Shown here: positions 1-8,448 of the stretch, piece after piece
Numbering within the stretch: the first letter of the stretch is position 1
Layout: every line of letters begins with the position of its first letter
From: CAWELS01 sp964468205
GTDB lineage: Bacteria; Acidobacteriota; Terriglobia; Bryobacterales; Bryobacteraceae
DNA length: 64,000 bases
Reading direction: 5' to 3'
Assembly (NCBI GenBank): GCA_964468205.1
Contig: CAYXVG010000026.1
Location: 25,585 to 89,584 of the forward strand
Made by a program: the position numbers and the translations under genes
Notes under the pieces: model-generated
The model's database searches: none
Seen by the model: the letters and a program-made list of their open reading frames with translations, nothing else
Told to the model about the DNA's origin: nothing

Positions 1-934
1 TTGGCGTCCACGCTCGGCCGAACCCTCTGTTTTGAGCGAAAGTCCGCCCGAAAGCGGTGCGCCAAAACACCTCCTTGGAAGCGTCGTCCTCATGCGTTGG
101 CAATTCGGCTCCGGCTTGGAACTGCACGAAGCTGTCAGCGGGCAGGAGCTGACCGTAGGCGAGATAGGGTTCGAACACCGTCACGCCCTTGCCAGTTGCC
201 CGGTCCGGGTCGCCGGTGGGGAAAGCGATCTCAGCGGCAGCGCTGAAGATCGAGCCGGTGCGGAGGCTGCTCACCAGCGCCCGCTTATATCCCAGTTTGA
301 TGTCACCGACGCCGCCGCCCCAGTCGTCGCCGGCGTGGCGCGCGTAGCGGAACGGGATCGCCGCTTCCACCTGGTTTCGCGCGCCGAAACGCTTTTCATA
401 CGTTGCTACGTGGGAGAGCGCCGCCGGCCCCTCCAATGAGACGTTGCTCGTCAACAACGCTTCGTCTTCCGGGAAGGCCTTGCCCGTAACCAGGGCCAGC
501 GGCAGGTTCAGTTCTCCGCGCGGCCAAGCCGGTTCCTTGCAGAATCCCCGAAGGAACTCTACTACCGCTTGCATCTGTTCAAGCGAGAGAGCCTCGCCGA
601 ACGCGGGCATGATGGGCGAGAAAGCGCGCCTTGGACCGCCCTCATGCACCACTGCCACCCAGTCCGGGCTCGGCTCCCGCGAGGCGAACGTGCAATCGGT
701 GAAATCCGGAAGCGGCGTGTCAAACCCGACGGTGGATTGCGGCGCCCCCTCACCGGCAGGACCGTGACAAGCCGAGCAAGTCGCGTGGTAGATCTCCTTC
801 CCGCCACTTAGTTTTGGGATGGGATCCCCAAGGGTTCCAGCATGAACCGGTCCCTGGCGCCATGCCTCCGCGAGGGTAAGCAGCAGTGCCGTTAAGGTGA
901 CGGCTTGGATAAACGCGCGCGCTCGATGATTCAT
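1..934 (-). CDS. Secreted cytochrome c fused to a probable outer-membrane barrel domain (3' end missing)
   Basis: The reading frame stays open from the ATG at 934 to the window edge (311 codons), so the C-terminus is missing. A signal peptide (hydrophobic residues ~8-24) is followed by a class I cytochrome c domain with heme motif CSACH (C53, C56, H57) and a likely distal Met at 109 (SPIMPAFG). From about residue 150 the sequence changes to short alternating strands rich in Gly and aromatics (for example AEIAFPTGD, FEPYLAYGQ), which resembles porin-like transporter domains. The role inferred is electron transfer at the cell surface or periplasm. It is the last gene of a minus-strand run with the membrane spermidine-synthase-like gene and the TonB receptor upstream. 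The cytochrome call is firm; the barrel call is inference. Confidence 0.8.
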   Translation of the reverse strand, partial: MNHRARAFIQAVTLTALLLTLAEAWRQGPVHAGTLGDPIPKLSGGKEIYHATCSACHGPAGEGAPQSTVGFDTPLPDFTDCTFASREPSPDWVAVVHEGGPRRAFSPIMPAFGEALSLEQMQAVVEFLRGFCKEPAWPRGELNLPLALVTGKAFPEDEALLTSNVSLEGPAALSHVATYEKRFGARNQVEAAIPFRYARHAGDDWGGGVGDIKLGYKRALVSSLRTGSIFSAAAEIAFPTGDPDRATGKGVTVFEPYLAYGQLLPADSFVQFQAGAELPTHEDDASKEVFWRTAFGRTFAQNRGFGRAWTP

Positions 935-1075
935 GACACTAATTCAAAGATAATACTATTCAGGGCCTGTTACTCCTTTTTTTTGCGCGCGGCTTTGCTC
1001 TGCAAGAGAAGCGGTTCGGTGAGCCCGCCGGCCTGGGGCGACGTGGAATCGGGGAGCAACCTGGCCGACCGTGAT

Positions 1076-3637
1076 TCAGTTCTGGCTCTCACGGGCGATT
1101 GCTTCGGGAGTATCCTCCGTCACTTCCGCTTCCGAATCGCTCGGACGCGTCTCAGGCGCGAAGCGCACCGGGATTCGAGATTGGAAATCCGCCATGTGGC
1201 GGTCAGCCTCCGCCATATCGCCCCGGTCTTTGTAAACCGCCGCTTTGTAGTAGCTTAGGCCGGCACGGACGTAGCCAAGTTCCGCCTCCGAGAGCCGGGC
1301 GAGGTAGGGGTCGGACTCCGGAGGCGTTTGTTGCCACAGGAGGTCGTAGAACTCCGCGAGGGCCACTGACCGGAACCATTTCGTCTTTCCTTCCTTCTCC
1401 TGGCGGTTGGTCATGGGCGCAAGGTATTCGATAATCGGGCGGTCGTCAGTGTTGACCGGGCCCGGGGGGACTATTACGGCGGATCTGCTGAGATTGCCAA
1501 TGTAGAAGGGCAAGGTTACGGCGAGGGTAGCTTCCGCGGGAAGCGTCGCGATGCCGCTGATGTACCTGCCGCGGTCCACGATAACCGCCGGGTCGAGTAC
1601 GCGCTCGCCAGACGACCCGATGAAGGCGATCAGCGGCCGTGAGGGCCGAAACTCGCCTCGCCAGAGAACCACATGGGGGAAGACGTGCAGCATGGTTCTC
1701 GCGATGGTGAAGAACTCTGCTTCCGACACTTGGTAGAGAGGAAGCCACTGGACAAAGATGCCGCCGGGTTTGAGCCGCGATTTTGCTGTTTCAAAGTGCT
1801 CGACGCTGTAGAGGCTTCCCACGCCCGAGCGCCATGGTATGAATAAGTCCGCGATGATAGCGTCATAGCGGCGCCGGTCGCCCGCCAGGCGGTTGCGGCC
1901 GTCCTCGGCCAGAAGGGTGGTTCGGGGATCGGTGAACAGACCTTGCGCAAACCCGTTGAAGTACAGTTTTCCGGCCTCGATAACTTCGGGAATGAGTTCG
2001 CAAACGACGACTCTTGTAGCCGGCTGGCGCATCGCGGCGCCGGCCGAAATGCCGGTTCCCATGCCGAGGAAGAAGATCTCATTGGGGCTAGGATGGCTCA
2101 TCAACGGAATGAGCGTCTGATTCTGTTCCGTTTCCATAGCCCCGCTGCCGCCGAGGCGGTAGTGATTGTTCACTTTGAGACTGAGGCTCCCGTTTCGGTC
2201 GATAGCCGCGACAACCCCATTGTTGCCCTCCCACAATTGGAGAAGGCGTTCGCTGCGGTCCGCGCGAAGGCGTATGACGGGCAAGCGGGTTGCGTCCAGA
2301 ATGGTGAATAATGACAGAACTCCAGCCACGGGCAGGACTCGGAGGAGACCGGATGCCCTGGAAGAACCTTGCACGGTTATCAAAGCGAGCAGGAAGTAGG
2401 CAACCGCGAGGAGACGCATGGAGCCCCATATTCCGAAGGCAGAGAGCAGTACGAACCCCGTAAGCAGGGAGCCCGCGACGGCGCCCGCCGTGTTCAGAGC
2501 CACGAGGCGGCCAATCGCCTTGCCCGCGCCCATTCTTGTTTCCTGCATGGCGCGCAGCAGATAAGGAAATATGCTGCCTATTAGAATTCCGGGAATGAGC
2601 ACAATGAGGAAGGTGTCCGTGAACACGGATACGAGATACGGCACCCACCCCTTGCCGCTCCCGAGATACCCAAGGCCGGCCGTAACGTCAATAAAGGCAA
2701 ACGGAGTCAGCGCGACGGCGAACCCCGACAGCGCGAGTAGAACGCCAAGCACCGGGCGGGGATGCGCACGCAACAGGCAGAGACGGTTGGCCAGTACGGA
2801 GCCAAGCCCGAGCGCAGTGAGGAACACGACGAGGATTGCCGAGAACGTGTATACGGAGTTCTGCAACACCTGGGAAAACATTCGCGTCCAGACGACCTCA
2901 AGCCCGAGCGCGAGGAAACCGGAGGAGGCGGCCAGAAGCCAGAACACCAGCGGCGCCGGGGCCGGCGCGCGGGGTTTCCGCTTCGACACTGGAGCAGTTG
3001 GGGCAGTCGGTAGGGAACGCCGGCTCAGAAACCATGCAACCAAGGCGATGCCAAGGTTCAACGCGATCGCGATCAGGTAGCTATTGCGGAATCCGAACAG
3101 CCGCGGCAGGTAGAAGCCGGCCGCGAAAGCCCCACCTGCCGCGCCGGCCGTGTTTATCGCATATAAGAACGACCCGTCGCGCCCGAGCCGACCGGGGCCC
3201 CGAACCAAGTGCTGCCCCATCACCGGGAAGGTACCACCCATCAGAAACGATGGCGGGAAGAGAACGGCAGCGGAGAGAAGGATCTTCGCCGCGGCCAGAA
3301 GCGCCGGGCTGTCACCGGCGGCGGCGTAAAGGGGTTCATACAGTTCCCGGTAAAGCCGATTCAGCGCAAAATAGAGAAGCGCTGAGACGGAGACGCCGAT
3401 TTCCAGGATGGCGTAAGTGCGAAGTGCATTTCCCAGTTGACCGACGCGACTCCCCCACCAGTACCCACCGGCGGCGAGTCCCAAAAAGAAGACGGCAAGG
3501 GTGGTGGCCGCGGCCTGCGCGGTGTTCCCGAAGATGTGCCCCAACTCTTTGAGCCACAGGACCTCGTAGACAAGCCCGGTGAACCCAGACAGGAAAAAGA
3601 GGATTGGGATGGCGAAGCGGTTCAACTGAAACGTCAT
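1076..3637 (-). CDS. Membrane-bound spermidine synthase-like protein
   Basis: 853 residues. The N-terminal ~430 residues hold about a dozen hydrophobic helices, starting with an ILFFLSGFTGLVYE segment typical of the fused transporter/SpeE family. The C-terminal part is a Rossmann methyltransferase-like fold of the spermidine synthase type: glycine loop FLGMGTGIS, acidic strand end CELIPE, and DAIIADLF followed by SLYSVEHFE. Such fused proteins are common in Acidobacteriota. Their substrate is usually unknown, and polyamine transfer has not been shown for most. The last ~100 residues form a charged helical tail. The gene starts 25 bp after the TonB receptor stop, so co-transcription is likely. 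The family call is firm; the reaction is uncertain. Confidence 0.85.
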   Translation of the reverse strand: MTFQLNRFAIPILFFLSGFTGLVYEVLWLKELGHIFGNTAQAAATTLAVFFLGLAAGGYWWGSRVGQLGNALRTYAILEIGVSVSALLYFALNRLYRELYEPLYAAAGDSPALLAAAKILLSAAVLFPPSFLMGGTFPVMGQHLVRGPGRLGRDGSFLYAINTAGAAGGAFAAGFYLPRLFGFRNSYLIAIALNLGIALVAWFLSRRSLPTAPTAPVSKRKPRAPAPAPLVFWLLAASSGFLALGLEVVWTRMFSQVLQNSVYTFSAILVVFLTALGLGSVLANRLCLLRAHPRPVLGVLLALSGFAVALTPFAFIDVTAGLGYLGSGKGWVPYLVSVFTDTFLIVLIPGILIGSIFPYLLRAMQETRMGAGKAIGRLVALNTAGAVAGSLLTGFVLLSAFGIWGSMRLLAVAYFLLALITVQGSSRASGLLRVLPVAGVLSLFTILDATRLPVIRLRADRSERLLQLWEGNNGVVAAIDRNGSLSLKVNNHYRLGGSGAMETEQNQTLIPLMSHPSPNEIFFLGMGTGISAGAAMRQPATRVVVCELIPEVIEAGKLYFNGFAQGLFTDPRTTLLAEDGRNRLAGDRRRYDAIIADLFIPWRSGVGSLYSVEHFETAKSRLKPGGIFVQWLPLYQVSEAEFFTIARTMLHVFPHVVLWRGEFRPSRPLIAFIGSSGERVLDPAVIVDRGRYISGIATLPAEATLAVTLPFYIGNLSRSAVIVPPGPVNTDDRPIIEYLAPMTNRQEKEGKTKWFRSVALAEFYDLLWQQTPPESDPYLARLSEAELGYVRAGLSYYKAAVYKDRGDMAEADRHMADFQSRIPVRFAPETRPSDSEAEVTEDTPEAIARESQN

Positions 3638-3662
3638 CCCGAACTACCCGGCAGCGGCTTGA

Positions 3663-6131
3663 TTAGAAGAACCGCACGCGGTAAGTGAAGCGCACACCGC
3701 GCCCGATCTCAGGAGCCAAGTCCTTAATGAAAGATGAATGATTGCGGTACAAGACATTGCCGAGATTAAATGTGTTCATCGCGAACTGGTGAATGAAGCG
3801 GCCCCTCGTGAAGGTGTAGGACGCTTTAATATTCCCCAGCACGTAGCCGGCGGTTTCCGACTCGAGGGCGAAGGTACGGCTCTGGCGGTCTGCCAGCAGG
3901 AGTTCCGGTCTCACTTCGAGCCCCTTCCAGTGCCAATCGAAGCCGATCCGGCCGCGGAGAGGAGGGATCCTGGGCAAGGTTGTCCTGGTGTTCTTCTCCT
4001 CCGCGTCGACATAGTCGAGGCCCAAATTGAGCCAGAGGTTGTGCGGCCCCGATCCTCGGCCGGCCAGCAGCAGGTCGCCATTAAGCTCAGTGCCGAGGAA
4101 GCGCGAGTCCGCCTGGGCGTACTGAATTTCCATCAGGCCGTCTCGTTCTTCACCGGTGTCGAATGGGAAGATGAAGTCGCTGAAGTCGTAGTAGTAGAAG
4201 TTGCCTTCCAACCGGAAGCGCTCGGCCTGGTGACGGAGCGAGAGATCCACGCCGTTACCACGCTCGGCATCGAGGGTTGGGGAGCCGATCTCGAAGGCTA
4301 GGTTACCCACGTGGGGGCCGAAGTTGTAGAGTTCCTCCAGCGCAGGCGGACGGTAGGAATGGGTGTAGTTCGCGACGAAGGCGCCGCCCTGCCAGAGGCG
4401 GAAATTCGCCCCGGCGGATCCAGAGAAGCCGGTGTACCGGCGCTTTACAGGGTCTGGGGCCTCCTCCTCGTCGTGATCCCCTTCATCGTGATCCCCTTCG
4501 TCGTGATCCCCTTCATCGTGATCGTCTTCGTCGTGATCGCCTTCGTCGTGATCGTGATCGCCTTCCGGTCTCATAGCCGGATCGAAGTTGTTATGTTCCA
4601 CGCGGGCCCCGAACTGCAGCTTGACTCGCTCGAGATCGACTTCCTCGAGGACGAAGCCAGCCAGGGCCCACTGTTCAGTCGGCGGCGCGAGGGCTTCCTC
4701 TCCAGTGGCCGTATAGTCCCGCAGCATACCCCAGAACCCGAAACGGCCGGATAAGGGCCCACTACGGCGCTGTTCGAAGGAGCCGCGATAGATGAACTGC
4801 TTATTGTCGAACTTGGTACCGACGGCGGTGTCGCCATCAGGGAAGACCTCGACTTCGTCGTGGATCCAGCGGGAGTAGTTTCCGCGCAAAACGAATTGCT
4901 GGATGGCGCCGCTGAGGTTCCGCAGCCCCCAGTTCACACGGTAGTTCTGCCGCCGGGCGTCAAGTTCAACGCGTTCCAGTTCCTCATCGTGTTCGTCGTG
5001 GTCTTCGCCGTGCTCATCGTGTTCTTCGCCATGTTCGTCGTGGTCTTCGCCATGTTCGTCGTGGTCTTCGTCGTGCTCATCATGTTCGTCGCCGTGGCCG
5101 TGTAACTCATCGGCGAAGGGAACGCCGTAGACGCCCTCATCGTAGTTGACGCCGGCGGCGAAGAACATGCGGTCCCCGTAGTAGCCGAGCCCGCCGTAGC
5201 CATTCCAGAGTTTGGTATCGGAGTTGGGGATTTTTCCTTCCGGGGTGTCGTAATCGCCGCTCGACTGCCCGCTAAAACCTCCCCACATCATCCACTTCCC
5301 GGCGCCGTACTCGACGCCGGCCGAGCCACTGGCGAATCCGTTGGCCGAGCCCCCGGTTCCGGAGATATAACCTCTCAGACCCTGGTGCGCGTGCTCGTGA
5401 ATGGCGTGGTGGCGGCTGATTGTATTCACGACCCCGCCCACCGCGCTACCTCCGTAGAGCAGTGCGGCTGGGCCTTTTACAATCTCAATCCGGTCGAGGC
5501 TTCCCGTGTTGATCAACTCTCCGTGGTCACCGGACTGCGACGACAGCGTACCGGTTCGAATTCCGTCCTGCATGATCATGACGCGGTCGCCGTCGAATCC
5601 GCGAATGATCGGCCGGTCAGTGCCCGGGCCAAAGCTGCGTTTGGCGATTCCGTTACCGGGGCGGTTAGCCAGTGTTTCCCCGATCGCAGGTGCGATTTCC
5701 TGGGCGAGTTCGAAGGAGTTCAGCGAATCGACAGGTTGCAGCGCCTCCATGGCGGTCACGGCGGCTCCGCTGGCGGTAACGTTGATGGAGTCGTGCCGGT
5801 CGGCGAGGCTGAGGGTGAAGTTCGCCGTGACGGTTTCCCCTGCTCCGACGACCACCCGCTCGGAGACCTGGGTCATGGCACTGCTGACATGCGCAACCAC
5901 GTGATAGGCGCCAGTAGGAATATTCGCAAATCGGTATCCACCCTCCTCGTCGGTTTCACTATATCTGTCGAGTTCGAGAATGACAACGGTCGCTGCGTGA
6001 AGAGGATCTCCAGTCTCCGCAAGGATAACTTGGCCTTCGATGCGGCCGCGATCCTGAGCGGCGAGCGACGCAACAAACCCGGAAGAGAAGACGAGCAACA
6101 CGAGCAGAAATCGAACGAGCGGAATCTTCAT
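3663..6131 (-). CDS. ZnuD-like TonB-dependent receptor with two His/Asp/Glu-rich loops
   Basis: 822 residues. Signal peptide (1-25), a carboxypeptidase-regulatory-like beta domain (~28-115), a TonB plug (~130-240, with RPIIRGFDGDRV and KGPAALLYG), then a 22-strand-type barrel ending in the aromatic FTYRVRFF. Two loops consist almost only of His, Asp, Glu and Gly, at residues ~344-384 and ~523-554. The plug and loop arrangement matches ZnuD/TdfJ-type zinc receptors, so zinc or another divalent metal import across the outer membrane is likely; the metal is inferred. A paralogue lies at 12657-14993 with a shorter loop at the position of the first loop. First gene of a run with the spermidine-synthase-like and cytochrome genes. 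Confidence 0.88.
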   Translation of the reverse strand: MKIPLVRFLLVLLVFSSGFVASLAAQDRGRIEGQVILAETGDPLHAATVVILELDRYSETDEEGGYRFANIPTGAYHVVAHVSSAMTQVSERVVVGAGETVTANFTLSLADRHDSINVTASGAAVTAMEALQPVDSLNSFELAQEIAPAIGETLANRPGNGIAKRSFGPGTDRPIIRGFDGDRVMIMQDGIRTGTLSSQSGDHGELINTGSLDRIEIVKGPAALLYGGSAVGGVVNTISRHHAIHEHAHQGLRGYISGTGGSANGFASGSAGVEYGAGKWMMWGGFSGQSSGDYDTPEGKIPNSDTKLWNGYGGLGYYGDRMFFAAGVNYDEGVYGVPFADELHGHGDEHDEHDEDHDEHGEDHDEHGEEHDEHGEDHDEHDEELERVELDARRQNYRVNWGLRNLSGAIQQFVLRGNYSRWIHDEVEVFPDGDTAVGTKFDNKQFIYRGSFEQRRSGPLSGRFGFWGMLRDYTATGEEALAPPTEQWALAGFVLEEVDLERVKLQFGARVEHNNFDPAMRPEGDHDHDEGDHDEDDHDEGDHDEGDHDEGDHDEEEAPDPVKRRYTGFSGSAGANFRLWQGGAFVANYTHSYRPPALEELYNFGPHVGNLAFEIGSPTLDAERGNGVDLSLRHQAERFRLEGNFYYYDFSDFIFPFDTGEERDGLMEIQYAQADSRFLGTELNGDLLLAGRGSGPHNLWLNLGLDYVDAEEKNTRTTLPRIPPLRGRIGFDWHWKGLEVRPELLLADRQSRTFALESETAGYVLGNIKASYTFTRGRFIHQFAMNTFNLGNVLYRNHSSFIKDLAPEIGRGVRFTYRVRFF
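4469..4565. repeat. 15-bp-period tandem repeat encoding a His/Asp loop
   Basis: About six imperfect copies of a 15-bp unit (for example gatccccttcatcgt on the plus strand) encode a DHDEG-type pentapeptide repeat in the TonB receptor, residues ~523-554. The period is a multiple of three, so copy changes by slippage keep the frame and change only the length of the acidic/histidine loop. Confidence 0.85.
4984..5101. repeat. Degenerate tandem repeat encoding the first His/Glu/Asp loop
   Basis: Imperfect 12- to 18-bp units built from tcgtcgtggtcttcgcc-like words encode the DEHGEDH-type loop at residues ~344-384 of the same receptor. Units are more divergent than in the second array. It lies at the same place in the barrel as the shorter His/Asp/Glu insert of the paralogue (about 13855-13950). 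Confidence 0.75.
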
Positions 6132-6443
6132 AGAATGGGTCCCTAACTTCTCTTAGTGTCAGCGACGAATCCGCAAACGTCTAGGACTAGGTCATGGACG
6201 GGCTCGTTTTTTCCGTGAACGGGCTCGGACTTGCGATTAGCGGGTCTGCCGGCTTCCGCCGCTGGTGATTTGGCCGTCCCTTGGTGAAAGGTTTGTGAGC
6301 AGCTCGATCCGGCTGAGGGGCTAGCCGTTGCCGGTCCACGGAAGTGGAATACAGAGCCATTGACCGCTTTTTCAGGGCCACTCACGGATTTTCGTACGAG
6401 TCCAGGTTGCGTTCAGGATGAAATTAAAGTGTGGAGTATCGGA
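6132..6443. other. Divergent intergenic region, no gene seen
   Basis: About 310 bp separate the divergent TonB receptor (minus) and LytTR regulator (plus), so both promoters should lie here. The word acgggctcg occurs twice about 20 bp apart near 6195-6227. Short minus-strand ORFs here have low-complexity, non-protein-like translations and no membrane segment; in particular no DUF2946-like gene is visible, unlike upstream of the other two metal-type receptors. Confidence 0.5.
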
Positions 6444-7211
6444 ATGTCGGGAACCGAACTGGCGGCGCTAATCGTTGACGACGAACCAATCGCCCGGCAA
6501 GTGGTCGCTGAACATCTCGAAGGCATTTCAGGCCTGCGCTTGGCCGGAGAAGCGGGGACCGGCGAACAGGCATTCGAGTTGATCGAGCAGCTTCGTCCGG
6601 ATATCGTCTTCTTGGACATACAGCTTCCCGAGATGACCGGATTTGATGTCATCCGCAACCTCGGTGAGGGGCGAAAGCCGATTTTTGTCCTTGTTACCGC
6701 CTACGATCAACACGCCATTCGCGCATTCGAAGCCGGCGCAGTGGATTACCTGTTGAAGCCGGTGAGGAGAGAGCGTCTGCTTCAGGCCGTCGAACGAGCC
6801 AGGCAGCGCGCCGGGAATCAGAAGCTTGCGTCCGAATTCGAGAGGAGCGTTCTCAGAGCCGATCCGGCCGGCGAATTTGGCGGTATGGGCAAGATCGTCG
6901 GCCGATCAGGCCATAATTACATCCTGCTTCCACCAGAGAAGGTGATCGCCGTTCAGGCGGAGGGAGAGTTGGTTTGGATCCTTACGAAGGAAAGGCGCTA
7001 TCTCTCCACTATGACTCTGGGCGCCTTGGAACAACGGCTTTCCCGACAGGGTTTCCGCCGGGTCCACCGGAGCACACTTGTAAATCTGAGTCACATCTCG
7101 CGGATGAGCCGTCTTAGCAGCCAGAGATGGATGTTGACATTAACGAATGAGCAAGAAGTGACGGTCAGCAAGAGGAAAGCTTCGGCGATTCGTGGGATTC
7201 TACGTTGGTGA
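6444..7211 (+). CDS. LytTR-family response regulator
   Basis: 255 residues from the ATG at 6444, chosen because GGAG lies about 8 nt upstream; the frame is open to 6360. Receiver domain (~5-120) with acidic pocket DDE, phosphoacceptor Asp in VFLDIQLPEMTGFD, Thr in LVTAYD and Lys in DYLLKPV. The C-terminal half is a LytTR DNA-binding domain (~145-250) with FRRVHRSTLVNLSHI and a Lys/Arg-rich end. It would bind direct-repeat promoter sites after phosphorylation. No histidine kinase gene lies in this window, so it is an orphan here. Neighbouring receptor or glycosidase genes are possible targets, by position only. Confidence 0.93.
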   Translation: MSGTELAALIVDDEPIARQVVAEHLEGISGLRLAGEAGTGEQAFELIEQLRPDIVFLDIQLPEMTGFDVIRNLGEGRKPIFVLVTAYDQHAIRAFEAGAVDYLLKPVRRERLLQAVERARQRAGNQKLASEFERSVLRADPAGEFGGMGKIVGRSGHNYILLPPEKVIAVQAEGELVWILTKERRYLSTMTLGALEQRLSRQGFRRVHRSTLVNLSHISRMSRLSSQRWMLTLTNEQEVTVSKRKASAIRGILRW

Positions 7212-7225
7212 AGATGGCGCCCGCC

Positions 7226-8314
7226 TCAGCGCTCCGCAATGAAGGTCGTCGTGGAACCGGTAGGGGGGTCATAGAGGATCGCTCCGTCCTTGAGTTCGAA
7301 GACACCGATCGCGGCGAACCGCTCGGCTCCGTCTTCGGTGGTGCGGAAGGCGCGGAACCGGCGCGCCTCCGATCCACGGACCTGGATTCTCAGGGGCAGG
7401 CTCCAGATGGCGATTGAACTGCTCACGACGAACGCGTCCGGATGGCCACTATCTGCAGCGGCGAAGGCGGCGATGTGAACCTGACTATTGGCCGCGGTCG
7501 AGTACGCCACAGCCATGCCACGGTGGCCGGCCGCCGTGAGCTGCTTGTAGAAGTAATACCCGTTCGTCAACTCGTACCGGCCGCTGGAGTGGACGCGAAT
7601 CGCAGTGCCGGGATTTGGGTCGCCGTCAACCCAGGAAGGGGCGTGTTGGATTCCCGCCCACGGAATAATGGCGTTCACCCGGGCGGCATAGATGTTCTCA
7701 TGGACCATGCGAACGAAGCGCGTATCCATCTCGCCCCAGCTCATCGAGGNNNNNNNNNNNNNNNNNNNNNNNNNNNNNNNNNNNNNNNNNNNNNNNNNNN
7801 NNNNNNNNNNNNNNNNNNNNNNNNNNNNNNNNNNNNNNNNNNNNNNNNNGATGAAACGCTGTTTTGTCGCCCATTCGGGCGGACCGTAGAGAGTGGTGAT
7901 GACGCGAAGTTCCTTGTCCTGTTCCTCTCTGAGCCTGGCCCCGCCCACAGCAAACTCAAGCATGTTCCGGGTCGTGGTCTCGTGGTCGAATGCGGCCTCT
8001 GGAGAGGGCTGGTGCCAGGGATCGAGAAACAGCTTCAGGATGTCGATGTCCAGCCCGTCCGGCCCAAAGACCAAACGAATGATCTCGCGCTTCTGAACGG
8101 CGGAGAGCAGGCTGAAACCGCCATAGTCCTGTGGGGCGGCAGCGTAATCGCGCGTTTGCGCCGCCTCAACGTAGTTGAAGCCAAATCCGTCCCACGGCTG
8201 CAGTTGGCGGGAAAAGTCCACTTCCGCCGGGATCGCCGTGATGGGCTCCGGCTGGGCGCCGAGGCTAACGCCGTAGAGTGCAATCAGGAGTGTTAGGGCG
8301 GCGAAGTATTTCAT
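7226..8314 (-). CDS. Secreted glycoside hydrolase (GH30-like clan), interrupted by a sequence gap
   Basis: The start is the ATG at 8314, in front of a clear signal peptide (MKYFAALTLLIALYG... ending near LGAQ). The N-terminal part has QPWDGFGFNYVEAA, resembling the first strand of GH30/GH39-type (beta/alpha)8 barrels, followed by a DPWHQP segment. After the 100-N gap, the C-terminal part has an AARVNAIIPWAGIQ strand and a beta-sandwich tail with HIAAFAA and a VYEL-like end. The catalytic glutamates cannot be assigned because a central piece is missing, and the true length is unknown. It follows the Oar-type receptor gene on the same strand, which suggests use of a polysaccharide fragment. It converges with the LytTR gene, 14 bp apart. 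Confidence 0.65.
   Translation of the reverse strand: MKYFAALTLLIALYGVSLGAQPEPITAIPAEVDFSRQLQPWDGFGFNYVEAAQTRDYAAAPQDYGGFSLLSAVQKREIIRLVFGPDGLDIDILKLFLDPWHQPSPEAAFDHETTTRNMLEFAVGGARLREEQDKELRVITTLYGPPEWATKQRFIXXXXXXXXXXXXXXXXXXXXXXXXXXXXXXXXXXSMSWGEMDTRFVRMVHENIYAARVNAIIPWAGIQHAPSWVDGDPNPGTAIRVHSSGRYELTNGYYFYKQLTAAGHRGMAVAYSTAANSQVHIAAFAAADSGHPDAFVVSSSIAIWSLPLRIQVRGSEARRFRAFRTTEDGAERFAAIGVFELKDGAILYDPPTGSTTTFIAER
7750..7849. other. Assembly gap of 100 N (real, unresolved)
   Basis: Exactly 100 N inside the glycosidase gene. Unlike the two other gaps, the left and right flanks share no terminal overlap, so sequence of unknown length is really missing. That the reading frame matches on both sides carries no weight. 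Confidence 0.95.
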
Positions 8315-8448
8315 GGTTGTTGGATGCAGACAGCCGGGATAATCAGCGGCGCCCCGCCGAGCCAAAGCAGAATCGAAATCCGGCCCGATCAGGCTATCAC
8401 ATACGGCGGAGATTGACGGAGGCGCTCGAACTGCCTCTGCCGACTCAT

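Noticed and set aside
2836..3552. 238-codon plus-strand ORF opposite the spermidine-synthase-like gene
   Set aside because: Arg/Pro-rich, no motif, fully antisense to a gene with clear membrane and SAM-fold motifs.
4469..5101. Tandem repeats as a CRISPR array
   Set aside because: Units are 12-18 bp with no unique spacers, and they encode the His/Asp loops of a receptor in frame.
6143..6385. 80-codon minus ORF upstream of the first ZnuD-like receptor as a third DUF2946 gene
   Set aside because: No hydrophobic helix, no CxxC, no RAPPA end.
7226..8365. Treating the glycosidase as one in-frame 379-residue protein
   Set aside because: The 100-N gap is of unknown length; matching frames are chance. 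The start was also moved to the ATG at 8314 with a signal peptide.
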